The notes: generated by a model from the sequence alone, not told the origin. DNA of 64,000 nt from Agrypnus murinus (GCA_929113105.1 OV816026.1:153056567-153120566); one strand, 5' to 3'; shown: positions 11,262-22,815, counted from the first letter of the stretch. Numbers and translations are program-made.

Positions 11262-11688
11262 TTAAACATCTAATACTTCCAGTAACGGAGAATTACTGAG
11301 CTCAAGTTGTTCATTCATTAAAGGTACCCTGAGTTTGTGTTTGTATATCTCAAAGGCTTCTAAAATGTCTAATTTGCGTTTGTTATTACAAAAATGTAGG
11401 AATTTAATATTATTTTGAGGAGTCATTGTGTGATTTTGTTCTAAAAGGTGTTTGGCGTAATTCGATTTTTCAGGATGTTTATTTTTGTAATGACGTACGT
11501 GTTCTTTATATCTTATGTCAAAATTTCGAAGTGTTTGTCCAATATATACCGAACTACAAAAAGAACAATTTAAACGGTAAATGCCCGATTTCATGATATC
11601 ATGTGTTCTGTCTTTAGCATTAAATAAAAATGAAAAAGTGTTAGTGTTGGTTTTAAATGTTATTTTATAATTGTTGGTTTTTTCCCAT
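11262..11688 (-). pseudogene. PLE GIY-YIG endonuclease fragment (left half)
   Basis: Translation gives GIYRLNCSFCSSVYIGQTLR followed by ..RYKEHVRHYKNK.., the GIY..YIG pair 10 residues apart and the downstream basic helix typical of Penelope-type endonucleases. The C-terminus is ..SPLLEVLDV and stop. The domain nicks DNA to prime reverse transcription. The reading frame begins inside the element and has no reverse transcriptase, so the copy cannot move by itself. The open frame runs on to 11711 only by crossing the junction with the right half. Confidence 0.85.
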
Positions 11689-12190
11689 TGACAATCAAAC
11701 AGAAGACACAAATTACATATCTATACCATATTTTGGCAAAATATCAGAAAAAATTGCACATATACTAAGAAAAACCAACAATTATAAAATAACATTTAAA
11801 ACCAACACTAACACTTTTTCATTTTTATTTAATGCTAAAGACAGAACACATGATATCATGAAATCGGGCATTTACCGTTTAAATTGTTCTTTTTGTAGTT
11901 CGGTATATATTGGACAAACACTTCGAAATTTTGACATAAGATATAAAGAACACGTACGTCATTACAAAAATAAACATCCTGAAAAATCGAATTACGCCAA
12001 ACACCTTTTAGAACAAAATCACACAATGACTCCTCAAAATAATATTAAATTCCTACATTTTTGTAATAACAAACGCAAATTAGACATTTTAGAAGCCTTT
12101 GAGATATACAAACACAAACTCAGGGTACCTTTAATGAATGAACAACTTGAGCTCAGTAATTCTCCGTTACTGGAAGTATTAGATGTTTAA
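11689..12190 (+). pseudogene. PLE GIY-YIG endonuclease fragment (right half)
   Basis: Starts near PIDNQTEDTNYISIPYFGKI and continues through the same GIY-YIG domain as the left half, ending ..SPLLEVLDV. It includes about 55 more N-terminal residues than the left copy, the linker between reverse transcriptase and endonuclease. The frame is open throughout, but truncated. Confidence 0.85.
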
Positions 12191-12283
12191 TTATGATTTT
12201 TATTATTAATTTTTATTATTATTATTTTATCTAGTTACCTATTTTGTATCTACCTTAGCGACGTGTTTGTTTATAATTATATT

Positions 12284-12328
12284 ACCTTTGATAATGACAG
12301 CATAGCTGTCGAAACAATATTGTCAGGT
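12284..12328 (+). ncRNA. Hammerhead-like ribozyme motif of PLE terminus (copy 2)
   Basis: Same fold as at 11124-11168: ACCT 12284-12287, core 12288-12295, stem II 12296-12310 with an ATA loop, GAAA 12311-12314, stem III to 12323, cleavage-site C 12324, AGGT 12325-12328. Stem I can extend only weakly in this copy. Confidence 0.5.
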
Positions 12329-12433
12329 ATATTTTAATAAAACTGTGAAACTTTTAATAATCTTTATTTATTTCATGATTATGGAGTTCCACAAAATAAG
12401 GCTGGAAACAATAAACAAAAATATAAGAATTTG

Positions 12434-14890
12434 ATTAAATAACACAAACTAAGAAAATATTTTTATTATAAAACTAGAAATTGTCATCAGCACTTTTATA
12501 TTGATAACTAAAGAAAAAAATAAACGTTGTAATAATAATTGTAGTTTTTTCAACCTAAATAACTTACTCATTCTACCTAATACTACTCTTACTATTAACT
12601 ACTTATAATGTGTTTATATATCCGATTGCGTCATAAAGGTCTGGTTGATGATTTTGTTCATAAACTGCTAAACAGACTACTCCATAATGATAAAAGTAAA
12701 TTGGACTACACTTATTAATTAGGAAGCTACATGATATAACAAAAGAAATTCTACAAAGTAGTCGGACATAAAACTTTGTATGTGACTCGCATATAATAAG
12801 ACTCCACTAAGGCTTAGCCTCGCTCACAAGCTACATTATAGCTTCTAGTTAAATAAATAGTTATTACTGAGTTAAATTACCCTAACACTTTCGATTTTTT
12901 TAAGTCTCATCAGTTAGAGCTAACTGTCCATAAACCTCTTACACACCCACACCATTCAGGCTTAAATACCTGCCATCAATTAACATTAATCTCATACAAG
13001 AGACAAGTACGACATCTACAGAGAACGTGCCGCACACAGCGGTAGAAATAGCAGTTGCATCGGTAGTAAGACAACCAAATAGTAGAATAAATTTTAAAAG
13101 TATGTTAATGTGAATAAATACAGATACAATAATTAAAAGTTGTTAATATATAAATACAGGATTTGGAAATACTACGTGTATTTTAATTTGGAGTACATAT
13201 TTTTAAGATGGGTACTACATATTTTTAAGATAAGTATATATTTTGAAATTAAGGTACATAATCGACATAATTTCATACCGATATTGATATCGAGTAAATA
13301 TACATGTACATAATGTACCAAAATACAACCAAAGAAATATAGTCTGCAATAGTTTTTTTTATTAGCATATGTTTCTGAACTCGAACTAATAGCCATCTTA
13401 ACATTACGAGATTAAATCAAGAAATAACTTAATAAATCAACGTTACATAAATCAGACTAATCACAGTCATATTACGGCTGCCGAATAGAGATTCACACAG
13501 AATACGCACATCAACAGCTGAGAAAATGTGACCAGAACAATATTTTATTTTTATAGTTAATTAGCATTCACATGTAAACATTTTCTACATCCTTTATAAA
13601 TTGATTGTAAATTGTTTACGCACGCAAGTTTATGAAATCTAAAACCGCTGCAGGTGTTGAGTGGAATAGTACTTTCCGCCTTAACAAAAACATTAAAAGG
13701 ATTTTATGACTGCCAACAAAAGAAAGCGTGAACTAATAAAGTTGCTGTAAAATCAAAACTACTAAAGAAGAAGAAAGAACAGAGTTCTTAATTTGAAACT
13801 GATCAATTTAGAGAAGAGCAAAATGGTTGGCCTTGCCTTTGATGACGTCAGTTTCATTGGCGTTACTTTATTTCGATAAGATAAAATTTAGTATTGATAT
13901 TAGAATTAAATTCATTAAAATTGTAGCCACAAGGCCACTGAATAATTACTTCTTTCAATGCAAGTAGTCTAAGAAAACATGGCTTCCTTACAAACCTTTA
14001 AAAAAATATATCAAATTATGTTTAGTTTATACCGTAAATGTAATCGAGACTTCAAATTTTAAAGCGGCTTCAATTCGAAGTTCATATTATTAATAAGTAG
14101 TAATGAATAAATCTTTATGCTCCATAAGAAATGTGATTTTGTGCTTTACTATTTTGCTCTTCTCTACTGATTATATTAGTTTTTTTTTTTTTTGGAGTAA
14201 TGTTTTTATGTATATTTATGTATTTATTATTATTTTAGTATTTTTTTATAGAATCGATGTTTCTATATATTTTTTTATTATTAAAGTTGTTTATTAATTA
14301 ATTGAAGAAATCATTTTTGGAGAATTCCTTTGTATGGAGTCATGCAGATAGGTATATATTTTGCAAACCTGAGGTATATATTTACATATTTTGTTTTGGT
14401 ATATCCATTCAAAACCCTGTAAATACATATTAGCCCTTTCATTATTTTTGTTTGTAATAGTTAACAAGAAGCAACAAAAATAATTCTCTATATGTGACAT
14501 GCTCTGATAAAAAGGAATTAATGTGTGAAAACAGTATTAGTGGAACTTAACTATGGGGTAGAAAATAAACTTTTTTATTTGGCTGTGTAATAGTGGGTTC
14601 CTTAAATTCATAGTAAAATACTTTCTAGTATATTTCTTCATTTTTCGGTGCCGCAAGGGGCAGAAAGTTTTAAGATTTTGATAGTTGGTAATAAATAGTA
14701 TTAAAATCGCAGCTCTTAACTCGTATTTGCCTGTTTTAGGTAAAAACTACCCAGAAGACACCACAAGGAGGTGGCTGTGATTCGACTTCCATTCTACTAC
14801 CCACCCGTTATTGCAACTACACTTAACTTGCCGGTTTATAGTGCTTATAATTAAGTTTTGGCATATTTCGAGACATCAGCATTCCCAAGA
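12434..14890. other. No identified genes; former Adal 3' flank at its left end
   Basis: The first bases after the PLE hold the ancestral Adal codons and stop. The remainder is AT-rich with short ORFs and low-complexity T-runs (for example 14180-14280). Two near-copies of a TACATATTTTTAAGAT word lie at about 13195-13240. Nothing else is supported. Confidence 0.5.
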
Positions 14891-14899
14891 TAAAACCAT

Positions 14900-15800
14900 C
14901 TCTAGGTTCCGGTCCAGACACGGCTTATGTAACAATTTTAATGCATCTTCCTCATACTCAAGTATCAGTAAACTTTAACGGAACTACATATATTAAAATT
15001 CCATCATAATCCTAAATACTCTAAAATTCATTGACCGTTAAGAAACACCTGGAAACTACTGCTGCCAAGGTACGAACTAGAAATAATATAATACATTAGC
15101 TCGCAGGCATGACATGGGGCACCTCTGCCAACACAATTAGAACAGCTGGGCTAGCATTGTCATATTCCACGACAGAGTATTGCTCTACTGTCTGGATAAA
15201 CAGCGCACATGTGTATAAGATTGATGTCCAACTTAATCATACCATGGAATGGTTTCTGGGGTTGTCAGATACACGCCTAGAGAATGGCTACCTATCTTAA
15301 GCCATATTCCATCCCCCCCCCATTTATGCCAAAACCTAGCTACTCAAAAACTGGAAGAAAAAATATGCAGCAACGCTACTCTTCTAATCCATGACAACTT
15401 AAGAACTGCTCCATTCTGTAGACTCAAATACCGACACCACCATTGGATTCTCACAACAATAACTTCACCATGGAATATGCATGGGCAGAATGATTTTCAG
15501 TCCTGGGGAAAATGCTACCCAACTCCAGCCTTCAGAGAAATCTCCAGGTTTCAACTTACCGCATCATCTCTGGACTAAACTAAATAGAATACGCACAGAA
15601 CATGGAAGGTGTAAAAGCTTGTTATACAAATGGGGCTATTGCAAGACTGTAGAATGCAATTGGGAAGCGGAGAACCAGACAATTCGTCATATTACAGCTG
15701 ACTGTCCCATACACTCTTACAACGGAGATCCAGAAGAAATAACTACTCACACACCTACTGCCCTAGAATGGCCGAGTGCATTATGTATATAGAATTATAT
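14900..15800 (+). pseudogene. Non-LTR retrotransposon (Jockey/CR1-like) ORF2 C-terminal remnant
   Basis: Across three frames one can follow KTAAKVRTRNNI-like, then LAGMTWGTSANTIRTAGLAL, ..STTEYCSTVWINSAHVYK.., and finally LWTKLNRIRTEHGRC.. with a cysteine-histidine cluster (CNWEAENQTIRHI..DCPIHSY). This is the post-reverse-transcriptase region of Jockey/CR1-type LINEs. At least three frameshifts and stops break it. A short 3' tail of AT-rich sequence follows near 15790. The 5' limit is uncertain. Confidence 0.75.
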
Positions 15801-15827
15801 ATTTATTAATTTATTTTTATTTATATA

Positions 15828-16964
15828 CAGGGTGTCCTGTTTAACAGCCTACGCTCAATCATTTGAACAAGCTTCTGTCTACAGCAATGAAACTAAAAGA
15901 ACTTTGTATAATCCGACCTCTAGTTTACGAAATCAGTATTAGAACCCATCTTACAACTTTTGCTGGTACCGGATATGACGTCATCGTGATTTCTTTAAAT
16001 GGAACCAGTAGGTTATAAATATGGAAATCGATAGAAAATGTGATTCTAAATACAAAAGTATTGAGGTATTACAGGTCTAAAATGTATAATAACGGGGCTA
16101 GAGCCACTTAACGGGATCTGCCCTGTTTAACAGTCTACACTCAATCATTCGGCTGGCTTCTGGTTACAGTAATGAAATTAAAAGAAATTTGTATAATTCG
16201 ACCTCTAGTTTACGAAATCAGTATTAGAACCTATTTTAGAACTTTTGCTGGTACCGGATATGACGTCATCGGGATTTTTTTTAAATAGAAACAGTAGGTT
16301 ATAAATATGAAAATCGACAGCAAATGTGATTCTGAATACAAAAGTATTAAGGTATTACAGGTCTAAAATGCATAATAAAGAAGCTAAAGCTACTTAACGA
16401 GATTTGTCCTGTTTAATAGTCTACACTCAATCATTCAGACTGGCTTAATACTTTTGTATCAGAATCACATTTTCTATCGACTTTCATACTTCAAACCTAA
16501 TGGTTCCATTAAAAAAAATCCCGATGACGTCATATCCGGTACCAGCAGAAGTTCTAAGATGGGTTCTAATACTGATTTCGTAAGCTAGAGGTCGAATTAT
16601 ACAAAGCTCTTTTAATTTCACTGCTGTAGCCACAAACCAGTCCGAATGATTGAGTGTAGACAAACAGGACAGATTCCGTTAAGTGGCTCTAGCTCCGTTA
16701 TTATGCATTTTATACCTGTATTACCTAAATACTTTTGTATTCAGAATCGCATTTGCTATCGATTTTCATATTTATGACCTACTGGTTCCATTTAAAAAAA
16801 TCCCGATGACGTCATATCCGGTACCAACAGAAGTTCTACGATGGGTTCTGATATACTGATTTCGTAAACTAGAGGCCGAATTATACAAAGTTCTTTTAAT
16901 TTTATTGCTGTAGACAGAAGCTTGTCCAAATGATTGAGTGTAGACTGTTAAACAGGACACCCTG
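15828..16964. mobile_element. Foldback element built of tandem units in inverted arms (1.14 kb)
   Basis: It begins CAGGGTGTCCTGTTTAACAG and ends with the exact complement, with TA on each side (15826-15827, 16965-16966). The left arm holds a roughly 287-bp unit twice in direct order (starting near 15828 and 16113) plus the start of a third near 16400; from about 16446 the same units run in reverse. Each unit contains the conserved word GTACCGGATATGACGTCATC. There is no coding capacity. The TA duplication suggests Tc1/mariner-type mobilisation. Confidence 0.85.
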
Positions 16965-16966
16965 TA

Positions 16967-17650
16967 TATTTATTTGTATACATTTTATACCTCAGAAATA
17001 TGACACGTATCGACCTATCCGAGATTATCTTCTTCATATAACGATGACTAATCATAACTAAAATTTCACCTTTTTCGTTCTGAATATCTCTCTATTTTCT
17101 TAAGAATCCTTTTTCGAGTCTTTGGGCCGTCGGGGTGCTTATTTCTCTTTGTGGTTTTTGTATCTTTCTTTTGTTTCTTTGATCTTTGAGAAAATTTTAC
17201 TCTTGTTTGGGTACATAGAAGGCCTTAATATATTTACACAAAGAAAAGTCTTTGCACTTGCAGAAACTTAATCAAAAAGTTTCTTTGGTTACTGCTGAAT
17301 ATTCTGCATTTTATACTGAAATAAGGGTGTCTTCCTATCCTAATAGTTTTTCAAATTACTATATACATATATCGTGATAGTCTCTAACCATTTTCTTAAT
17401 ATGTGTATGAGAAGCTGTTGAAATGGAAGTTCTGAGACAAATGCATCAAACGACATCTGTGGGCTAACATAAAATAATAACCTGCTCGGGTAGATTAGTG
17501 TAAATTGCTCCGGCTATTGCTTAAAATCTTTGTTGTTTTACAGCTGTGCATCTCATATAACACAAAAACATAATTATAAAAGCAGTTACAGAGATCTGTA
17601 ATTGAGAAATCCTAATGTTGATGATATCTAAAAGATGGTGACATTTGTTC
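16967..17650. other. No recognisable feature
   Basis: AT-rich spacer without supported ORFs or repeats. Confidence 0.5.
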
Positions 17651-17658
17651 AGCTAGAA

Positions 17659-17964
17659 TAGAGTCACTGCATCTAGTTACCTAGGCCAGCTGGTCGACCA
17701 GAGTACCGCAAACCGTCGCCATATTGGGGCAAACGAAGCACGAAATTGTTCATTATTTGTTCTGTATTGAATTTGATCAAATTCACATTTACTTTAAAAG
17801 GTTTTTCTTATTCTGAAAGATCAAGTCTGTAATACATCAAACACGTAAAACATGGTTTTAATTTATCTATTATTAAAAATCACCCTTCTCTGTCCCAATA
17901 TGGCGGCGATTTGCGTTACTCTGATCGACCAGCGTGGCCTAGGTGACTAGATGCAGTGACTCTA
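17659..17964. mobile_element. Non-autonomous hAT-like element (306 bp)
   Basis: The ends are inverted repeats of about 47 bp starting TAGAGTCACTGCATCTAG, and AGCTAGAA is duplicated perfectly on both sides (17651-17658, 17965-17972). No ORF. It sits at the edge of the inverted-repeat element that follows. Confidence 0.88.
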
Positions 17965-17965
17965 A

Positions 17966-18405
17966 GCTAGAATAGAGTCCATCTATAATAATATTAAATA
18001 ATAAGAATAAGAGTTGGGACATGTACAATGCCAGATTTTAATTGGCTGGATCCAATGTCAAGGAGTACATGATCTTAATAGTCTGACGCTTTGTTTTTTA
18101 ATTGTATAACAACATTTACATTACTTTACATCCTAATACACATTTTCTTTATGAAATTAAATTCTCTTAATATAATATATGTATTTTTTATAAGTAAATA
18201 AATTATTATAATAATGTTGAATCGAAAGACTTATTGACATCTATGTACGTAGTTTGTCAAGAAACAATTTGTCAAATCAAACAACTGAAAATTGATAGGT
18301 GAAAATACTTTATGAGAAATCAAGTCATTCTTGACATTGGATCCACATGTCCTAACTCTTATCTTATATAACCTATTATTATTATACAGGAACTCTAAGC
18401 TAGAA
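17966..18405. repeat. Imperfect inverted-repeat element
   Basis: The left arm (AGCTAGAATAGAGTCC.. through AAGAGTTGGGACATGT and GGATCCAATGTCAAG) recurs in reverse at 18320-18405 (CTTGACATTGGATCC, ACATGTCCTAACTCTTATC, GGAACTCTAAGCTAG). The arms are about 90 bp with gaps. It is probably an old MITE into whose end the hAT element inserted. Confidence 0.6.
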
Positions 18406-18580
18406 AATGCAATTTCAATAATAATTATATTATTAAACTTGAACATCGCTTACACTCTCTTTGCACCTGTATTACTCAAATAGTGCCTGCCATGACAAAT
18501 TATATAAAAAACGAGAGTATAATCGTAGGCGACATTTCATAGTTTTGTTTTACTATTGTAATAGAAACTCGACTGGTAAA

Positions 18581-18940
18581 GATGCCTAAGACTAGAAATT
18601 CGTTAAGATTTATGGTGTTTGGTGAACCAAAACAATTAACTTTAGAGTATCGTGTTTTGGGGACGTTATGAAATATTATTTATGGGTTCAGCTTTACTTA
18701 AAATCAGACAACTGGAATCGAGAACTAACTTACCAAAATTTTGCAAGTCCTCTTTGAAACAATTTAATGATACAGGCTAATAAATTGCTTATTCTTTTTA
18801 TAAATTTAGAATCCTTATTCTCAAAAATCAGCAGTTTCAAAATTGGCTCAAAACTCCAAAACTTAAGAACACCAAGGCAATTTTGTTTGTTGGACAAACG
18901 GATTTTAAAAGTCTGCTCCTCCTCAATTGTTATAAGTAAT
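18581..18940 (+). pseudogene. Decayed unrecognised ORF
   Basis: A frame starting at the ATG near 18581 reads MPKTRNSLRFMVFGEPKQLT.. and, after a stop and shift, VMKYYLWVQLYLKSDNWNRE.. The composition is protein-like and the two frames look continuous, so this seems a broken gene or element protein. I cannot assign it to a family with confidence. Confidence 0.35.
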
Positions 18941-19165
18941 CCCAGCTAGAACACTTACATCGTTTCGACGTCAATTCTAAGTCATTTTAAGACCTCTACG
19001 TCAACTGACTTAAAATCGACGTATAAACGACGTTTATATATGTACATCACATCGACGTTGATTTAAGGACGTCGTTTAGACATCTATCTTAGGTCTTAAA
19101 CTGAAGAAAATATTGACGTCTTGTGAAAGACGTCGCTTCTACGTATATTTGTGGTTCTAGTTCTA
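18941..19165. mobile_element. ACGTC-rich MITE, copy A
   Basis: Starts CCCAGCTAGAACACTTACAT and ends with an imperfect complement (GTGGTTCTAGTT). The interior is dense in GACGTC/CGACGT words (at least ten in 220 bp). It shares ends and word content with 24773-25202. No clear target duplication was seen. Confidence 0.55.
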
Positions 19166-19818
19166 AGATGTTATAAGTATGAGAAAATTAGTTTAATAGT
19201 TAGCTTTATCTAGCGAATTTAAATAAACTGTAGTACCTACTACTTACATTGTTGATCGAAAATAATGTCGGTAATTATTAAAATGCATTGCAAAGTATTT
19301 ACTTTGCAGTTTTATCATTGCACGCATGCGCGCATCAAGAAAGCATCGTTTTCATTAAAAATTATTCACCCGCCTTTCATTAGGTAAGTCGTACATTTCT
19401 TCTTTTAATAATTAATGAGGTAATTACTGGATTTAACTCTCGCTGAACTCGGAGCAAATTATTACAATGTGCAGAGTTTCTCGGAGAATAGCTTTAATAA
19501 AGGAAGTGGTGACGCTACGTTAAAGTTTTTGAGGTTAGTAGTTGGGGGAAAACTTAAAAGTTGGTGCATTTATTTAATAAACATAATTGTATATAAAAAT
19601 GATGTCGTTTTATGTTTACTGACAGTACAATTTTATAATTTTACGAACTTTTACGTGTTTTTGTGAAATTTCTCCAACAACCCGTTCATGCACAGATGCT
19701 CGTTGTAAATTACACCTTCTTTCTTTGATAAGTGTAATAATTACTTTTAAGCTCTAGAATACACTGGGAGTTATATCCAACATAACTATATTAATGATAG
19801 TAAAAGATTATATTGTAG
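19166..19818. other. No recognisable feature
   Basis: AT-rich. A 65-codon ORF at 19469-19666 lacks any family signature and is treated as chance. Confidence 0.45.
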
Positions 19819-19965
19819 TATGTTCACGGGGTGATAGAATTTGAAGAAGACGATGGTGGCTCGGCCGTTGTCAACAGTAAATGGTTGACATTACAAAAAA
19901 CAGGTGTTCTGGCTTCAGATTACAGACCACTCCCAAGTTTAATAAGTGCTTGCAGTCAGATGTGG
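19819..19965 (+). pseudogene. Fragment of a DUF4806-type gene, N-terminal exon
   Basis: After a TAG that could be a splice acceptor the frame reads YVHGVIEFEEDDGGSAVVNS, then KWLTLQKTGVL.., and stops. The ..VIEFEDGG.AVVPSKWL.. pattern is the start of the uncharacterised insect proteins that end in a DUF4806 domain. Short and terminated, so probably a pseudogene exon. Function of the family is unknown. Confidence 0.45.
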
Positions 19966-20349
19966 TAGTAAGTGACACTTGGAAACTATACATAGTGAGA
20001 AGAATTATGAATCAGATAAGTACCTCCTGAATACGTAGAGTACTTACTATTATCATCAGTGAGCAGAATATATAAATGGCTATTTCTCTCAATATTGATA
20101 ATATAAATTAGCTGCCACTCATACTTACTATTCTTCTGAGTAGACTTGTTTCAGAGATAACAGATTTTTCCATTCTAGTCGCTTTTTCAATAATCAGTAA
20201 TTGTTAAAATAATATGAATGGTCGAAAGTGTACAAGCATCATGATCTAGCATGATTGATGATATTTATGTCTGCAAATTGCAGATACATGCACTTTCCAT
20301 TTTAAATATGGACTTGTAGTTTGTGTTCTAGATACATATCTTAGAAACT

Positions 20350-20515
20350 GCTAACAGAAAATTAAATTATCCCAAGAAGAATCAGATGTAAATTCCACGG
20401 ATGAAAATATAAGGAGAAAAAGAAAAGTGCTTGTAAAATTATTGAAAAATGTGAAAATAAGCATTCCTGCAATTATATCGACACCAACAAATGACTAAAT
20501 TTATGTAAGTATAGA
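20350..20515 (+). pseudogene. Possible middle exon of the DUF4806-type gene
   Basis: One frame reads QEESDVNSTDENIRRKRKVL.. then ..LLKNVKISIP.. to a stop. Acidic-to-basic linkers like this lie between the two conserved ends in that family. Assignment depends on the neighbouring fragments. Confidence 0.3.
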
Positions 20516-20934
20516 GTAATTTGTTTTTTCTTACTTGTTTATTTATAGCATATTTTTAGTAACTCCTGTAGTAAAAAACTGGTTTTGGATGTAACAAATT
20601 GCAGAATTTAAGTAAGTATGAAGTAACATGTTCAATACTGTATATTATAAGAAAACTGAGCTCAAGTACTAGACGTCTATTGCAGTAATTTGTATTAAAC
20701 TTGGTTATTCATAATATATTTTTTTTTAGTAATGCCTGATGTAAGTTCAAAAAGTCAACTCATCCAAGACGATTCGTAGAATACAAACACCACAGACAGT
20801 AATATTTACCTTAACTTTTTTTAGAGAATAAAAAGTCATTAATTTGCAAAACATATTGTTACTTTTGTATTACAACAATGTTTATATTCGACTTTTTAAA
20901 ACTGCTTTTCTGTAATTCATTTCTATCTTTTCTT

Positions 20935-21246
20935 ACGAGTCCATATTAATTATTATAGTTGCTTGCGACTTCATCAGTCATAAAACTTCTTAGTATGTTG
21001 CTCTATACTCTATGCTCTTGTACTAATTGCTCTATAATATGAGGATTTTCATTAAGAAAATATTCAACTTTTTTCCAAATCTTGCAGATTTGTTAAAGGT
21101 AAAGTGCATGAAAAATCCTTAGGAAATTCATTAGAGTTATCAATATTTACAAATGAACTTCTATTATTCAACAAAGCTAAAATTTGTTTATTCTGTTGCT
21201 TAATTTTAATTACTTCTTTTAGTAAAATTTCATACTCTGTATTCAA
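20935..21246 (-). pseudogene. DUF4806 domain fragment, opposite strand to its neighbours
   Basis: On the minus strand the frame reads MNTEYEILLKEVIKIKQQNK.. (coiled coil), LPLTNLQDLEK, then after a one-base shift VEYFLNENPHIIEQLV.., and beyond a stop ILRSFMTDEVASNYN. This matches the DUF4806 pattern (PL.t..dLe..E..L.., then LR.lfTDelAs.Y). Its orientation opposes the N-terminal fragments at 19819 and 20350, implying an inversion or two separate copies. Confidence 0.5.
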
Positions 21247-21546
21247 AATATTATTGGTACATGTTTAAGTAATTGTATAAAAATAGTAATATATATATGT
21301 ATTTTTATTTAATTCTTTTTTTATGTAACAACTCCAAATGATCCTCTTTGTTTTGGTTCGCATGGTTACATGATTTAGACTGCAATTCTAAATCGTGCAA
21401 CCACCCAAAGCAGAACTAAGTTTGTAAACAAGTGACCTGAAGATGGCAAATAAGATCTTGCCGAAACCTCAAACGCCGACTGGTTTCTTTAGATACTAAA
21501 TACGCAAAGTGAAACCCATATCAATAGAAGCAATTTTTACAAGGTA

Positions 21547-22813
21547 TGCGCCATAAATTCTCGGCCCGGCAGGCTTCTACAGGTGCCAACATGTTCAAAC
21601 TCGGTTGTGTCATAGTTGAACATGTAAGACCTACACTATATGTATTACGGCTAGAAGCGTAATAGATTTTAGTAGTCGCTCAAGCATCGTGACGAGTGCA
21701 TGAAAATGCCTCAGCTAACGAAAATTGGGTACCGCGGTCATTAAATATTTAATAAGAGAAGAGCACACGCCTAACCAAATCAAACAACGTTTAAACGGCG
21801 TTTATGGTGATTTATCTCCTTTATATTCCACTGTAAAAAAGTGGTCAAAATGTTTCCGTTTGCGACAAAAATCTCTTGAAGATGATGAGCGTACCGTTCG
21901 GCCAACTGAAGCGGTAACGCTTCAATAATTGAAGAAATGGTATTACAAAATCGCCGTTTGAAAGTTAAGGAGTTAGCAATGATGTCCGACATTTCGGAAA
22001 CAAGTGTTCGCCGAATTCTTCATGACCATTTGGGTATGGATAAAATTAGTGCAAGATGGGTACCGCGTCTTCTTTTTGCTGTTCAACGTCAACGTCGTGT
22101 CGAATGTGCGCACTCGTTTTTAAACTTGTGTGGAGACGACCCAAAGCCAATTTTGGAGTCCATTGTCACTGGAGATGAAACAATGCTTCTATATTATGAT
22201 CTTCTATCTAAAAGGGAATCGATGGAATGGCGGCGACCCGATGAACCTCGTCCCAAAAAGGCGACAGTCGTTCAATCGACAAAGAAAGTTATGGCAACAA
22301 TATTCTGGGATTGTGACGGCATTTTACTGATTGATTTTATAAAGAACGCAATACAACCGTTAACAGTACATATTATGCGTCTTTATTGCATAAATTGAGA
22401 AACAATATTCGTGAAAAACGTCGAGGATAATTGACAAGAGGTGTTCGATTATTACACGACAATGCACCCGTTCATACTGCCGCAATTTCACAAGCTGCCA
22501 TTCGCGAATGCGGCTTTGAAGCATTGGATCATCCACCTTACAGTCCGGATATGGCTCCTAGTGACTATTATTTATTTTCCAATTTAAAGAAAGACCTTAG
22601 GGGACGTCGTTTTAAGGACGAGAATGAGTTGCAAGCAGCTGTAATTGAACATTTTGAAGGCAAAACTTCAGATTATTTTTACAAGGGCATTGAAATATTC
22701 ATTCAACGTTGTAATAAGTGTATTGACATTAGGGGAGATTATATTGAAAAATAAAAATTATTATATTTTGCCAAGTTTATTTTTTCTATAACAGGCCGAG
22801 AATTTATGGCGCT
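21547..22813. mobile_element. mariner element, D,D34D type (1.27 kb)
   Basis: Inverted termini of 19 bp (GCGCCATAAATTCTCGGCC at 21548 and its complement at 22794-22812) with TA on each side (21545-21546, 22814-22815). Size and transposase identify a canonical mariner. The copy is inactivated by frameshifts and stops. Confidence 0.9.
21700..22754 (+). pseudogene. mariner transposase, disrupted
   Basis: The N-terminal HTH part (IKYLIREEHTPNQIKQRLN) and second HTH (RRLKVKELAMMSDISETSVR) precede the catalytic blocks: VTGDET (first D), LLHDNAPVHT (second D) and YSPDMAPSDY (third D, 34 residues after the second). The protein is broken after codon 67, again around 21930 and between 22395 and 22435, leaving three ORFs in shifted frames. 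All three acidic residues survive, so only the reading frame is lost. Confidence 0.88.
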
Positions 22814-22815
22814 TA

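Larger units (their letters stand above)
11077..12419. mobile_element. Penelope-like element, head-to-head inverted dimer in the last Adal exon
   Basis: The element consists of a minus-oriented copy (11077-11688) joined to a plus-oriented copy (11689-12419), so both 3' ends point outward. Each half encodes a GIY-YIG endonuclease domain and carries the same terminal hammerhead-like motif. The target duplication AATATAAGAATTT flanks it (11064-11076 and 12420-12432). Both copies are 5'-truncated and lack the reverse transcriptase. The halves are nearly identical, pointing to a single recent event. The extra tail (ATTATG..TTCCACAAA..AAACAATAAAC) is present only on the right side. Confidence 0.9.

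Noticed and set aside
15828..16440. CRISPR-like direct repeats
   Set aside because: Units are about 287 bp, contiguous, without unique spacers, and belong to a foldback transposon in a eukaryotic genome.
21437..21485. A full hammerhead ribozyme
   Set aside because: Core, stem II and stem III can be drawn, but no pairing for stem I was found; kept only as a low-weight finding.
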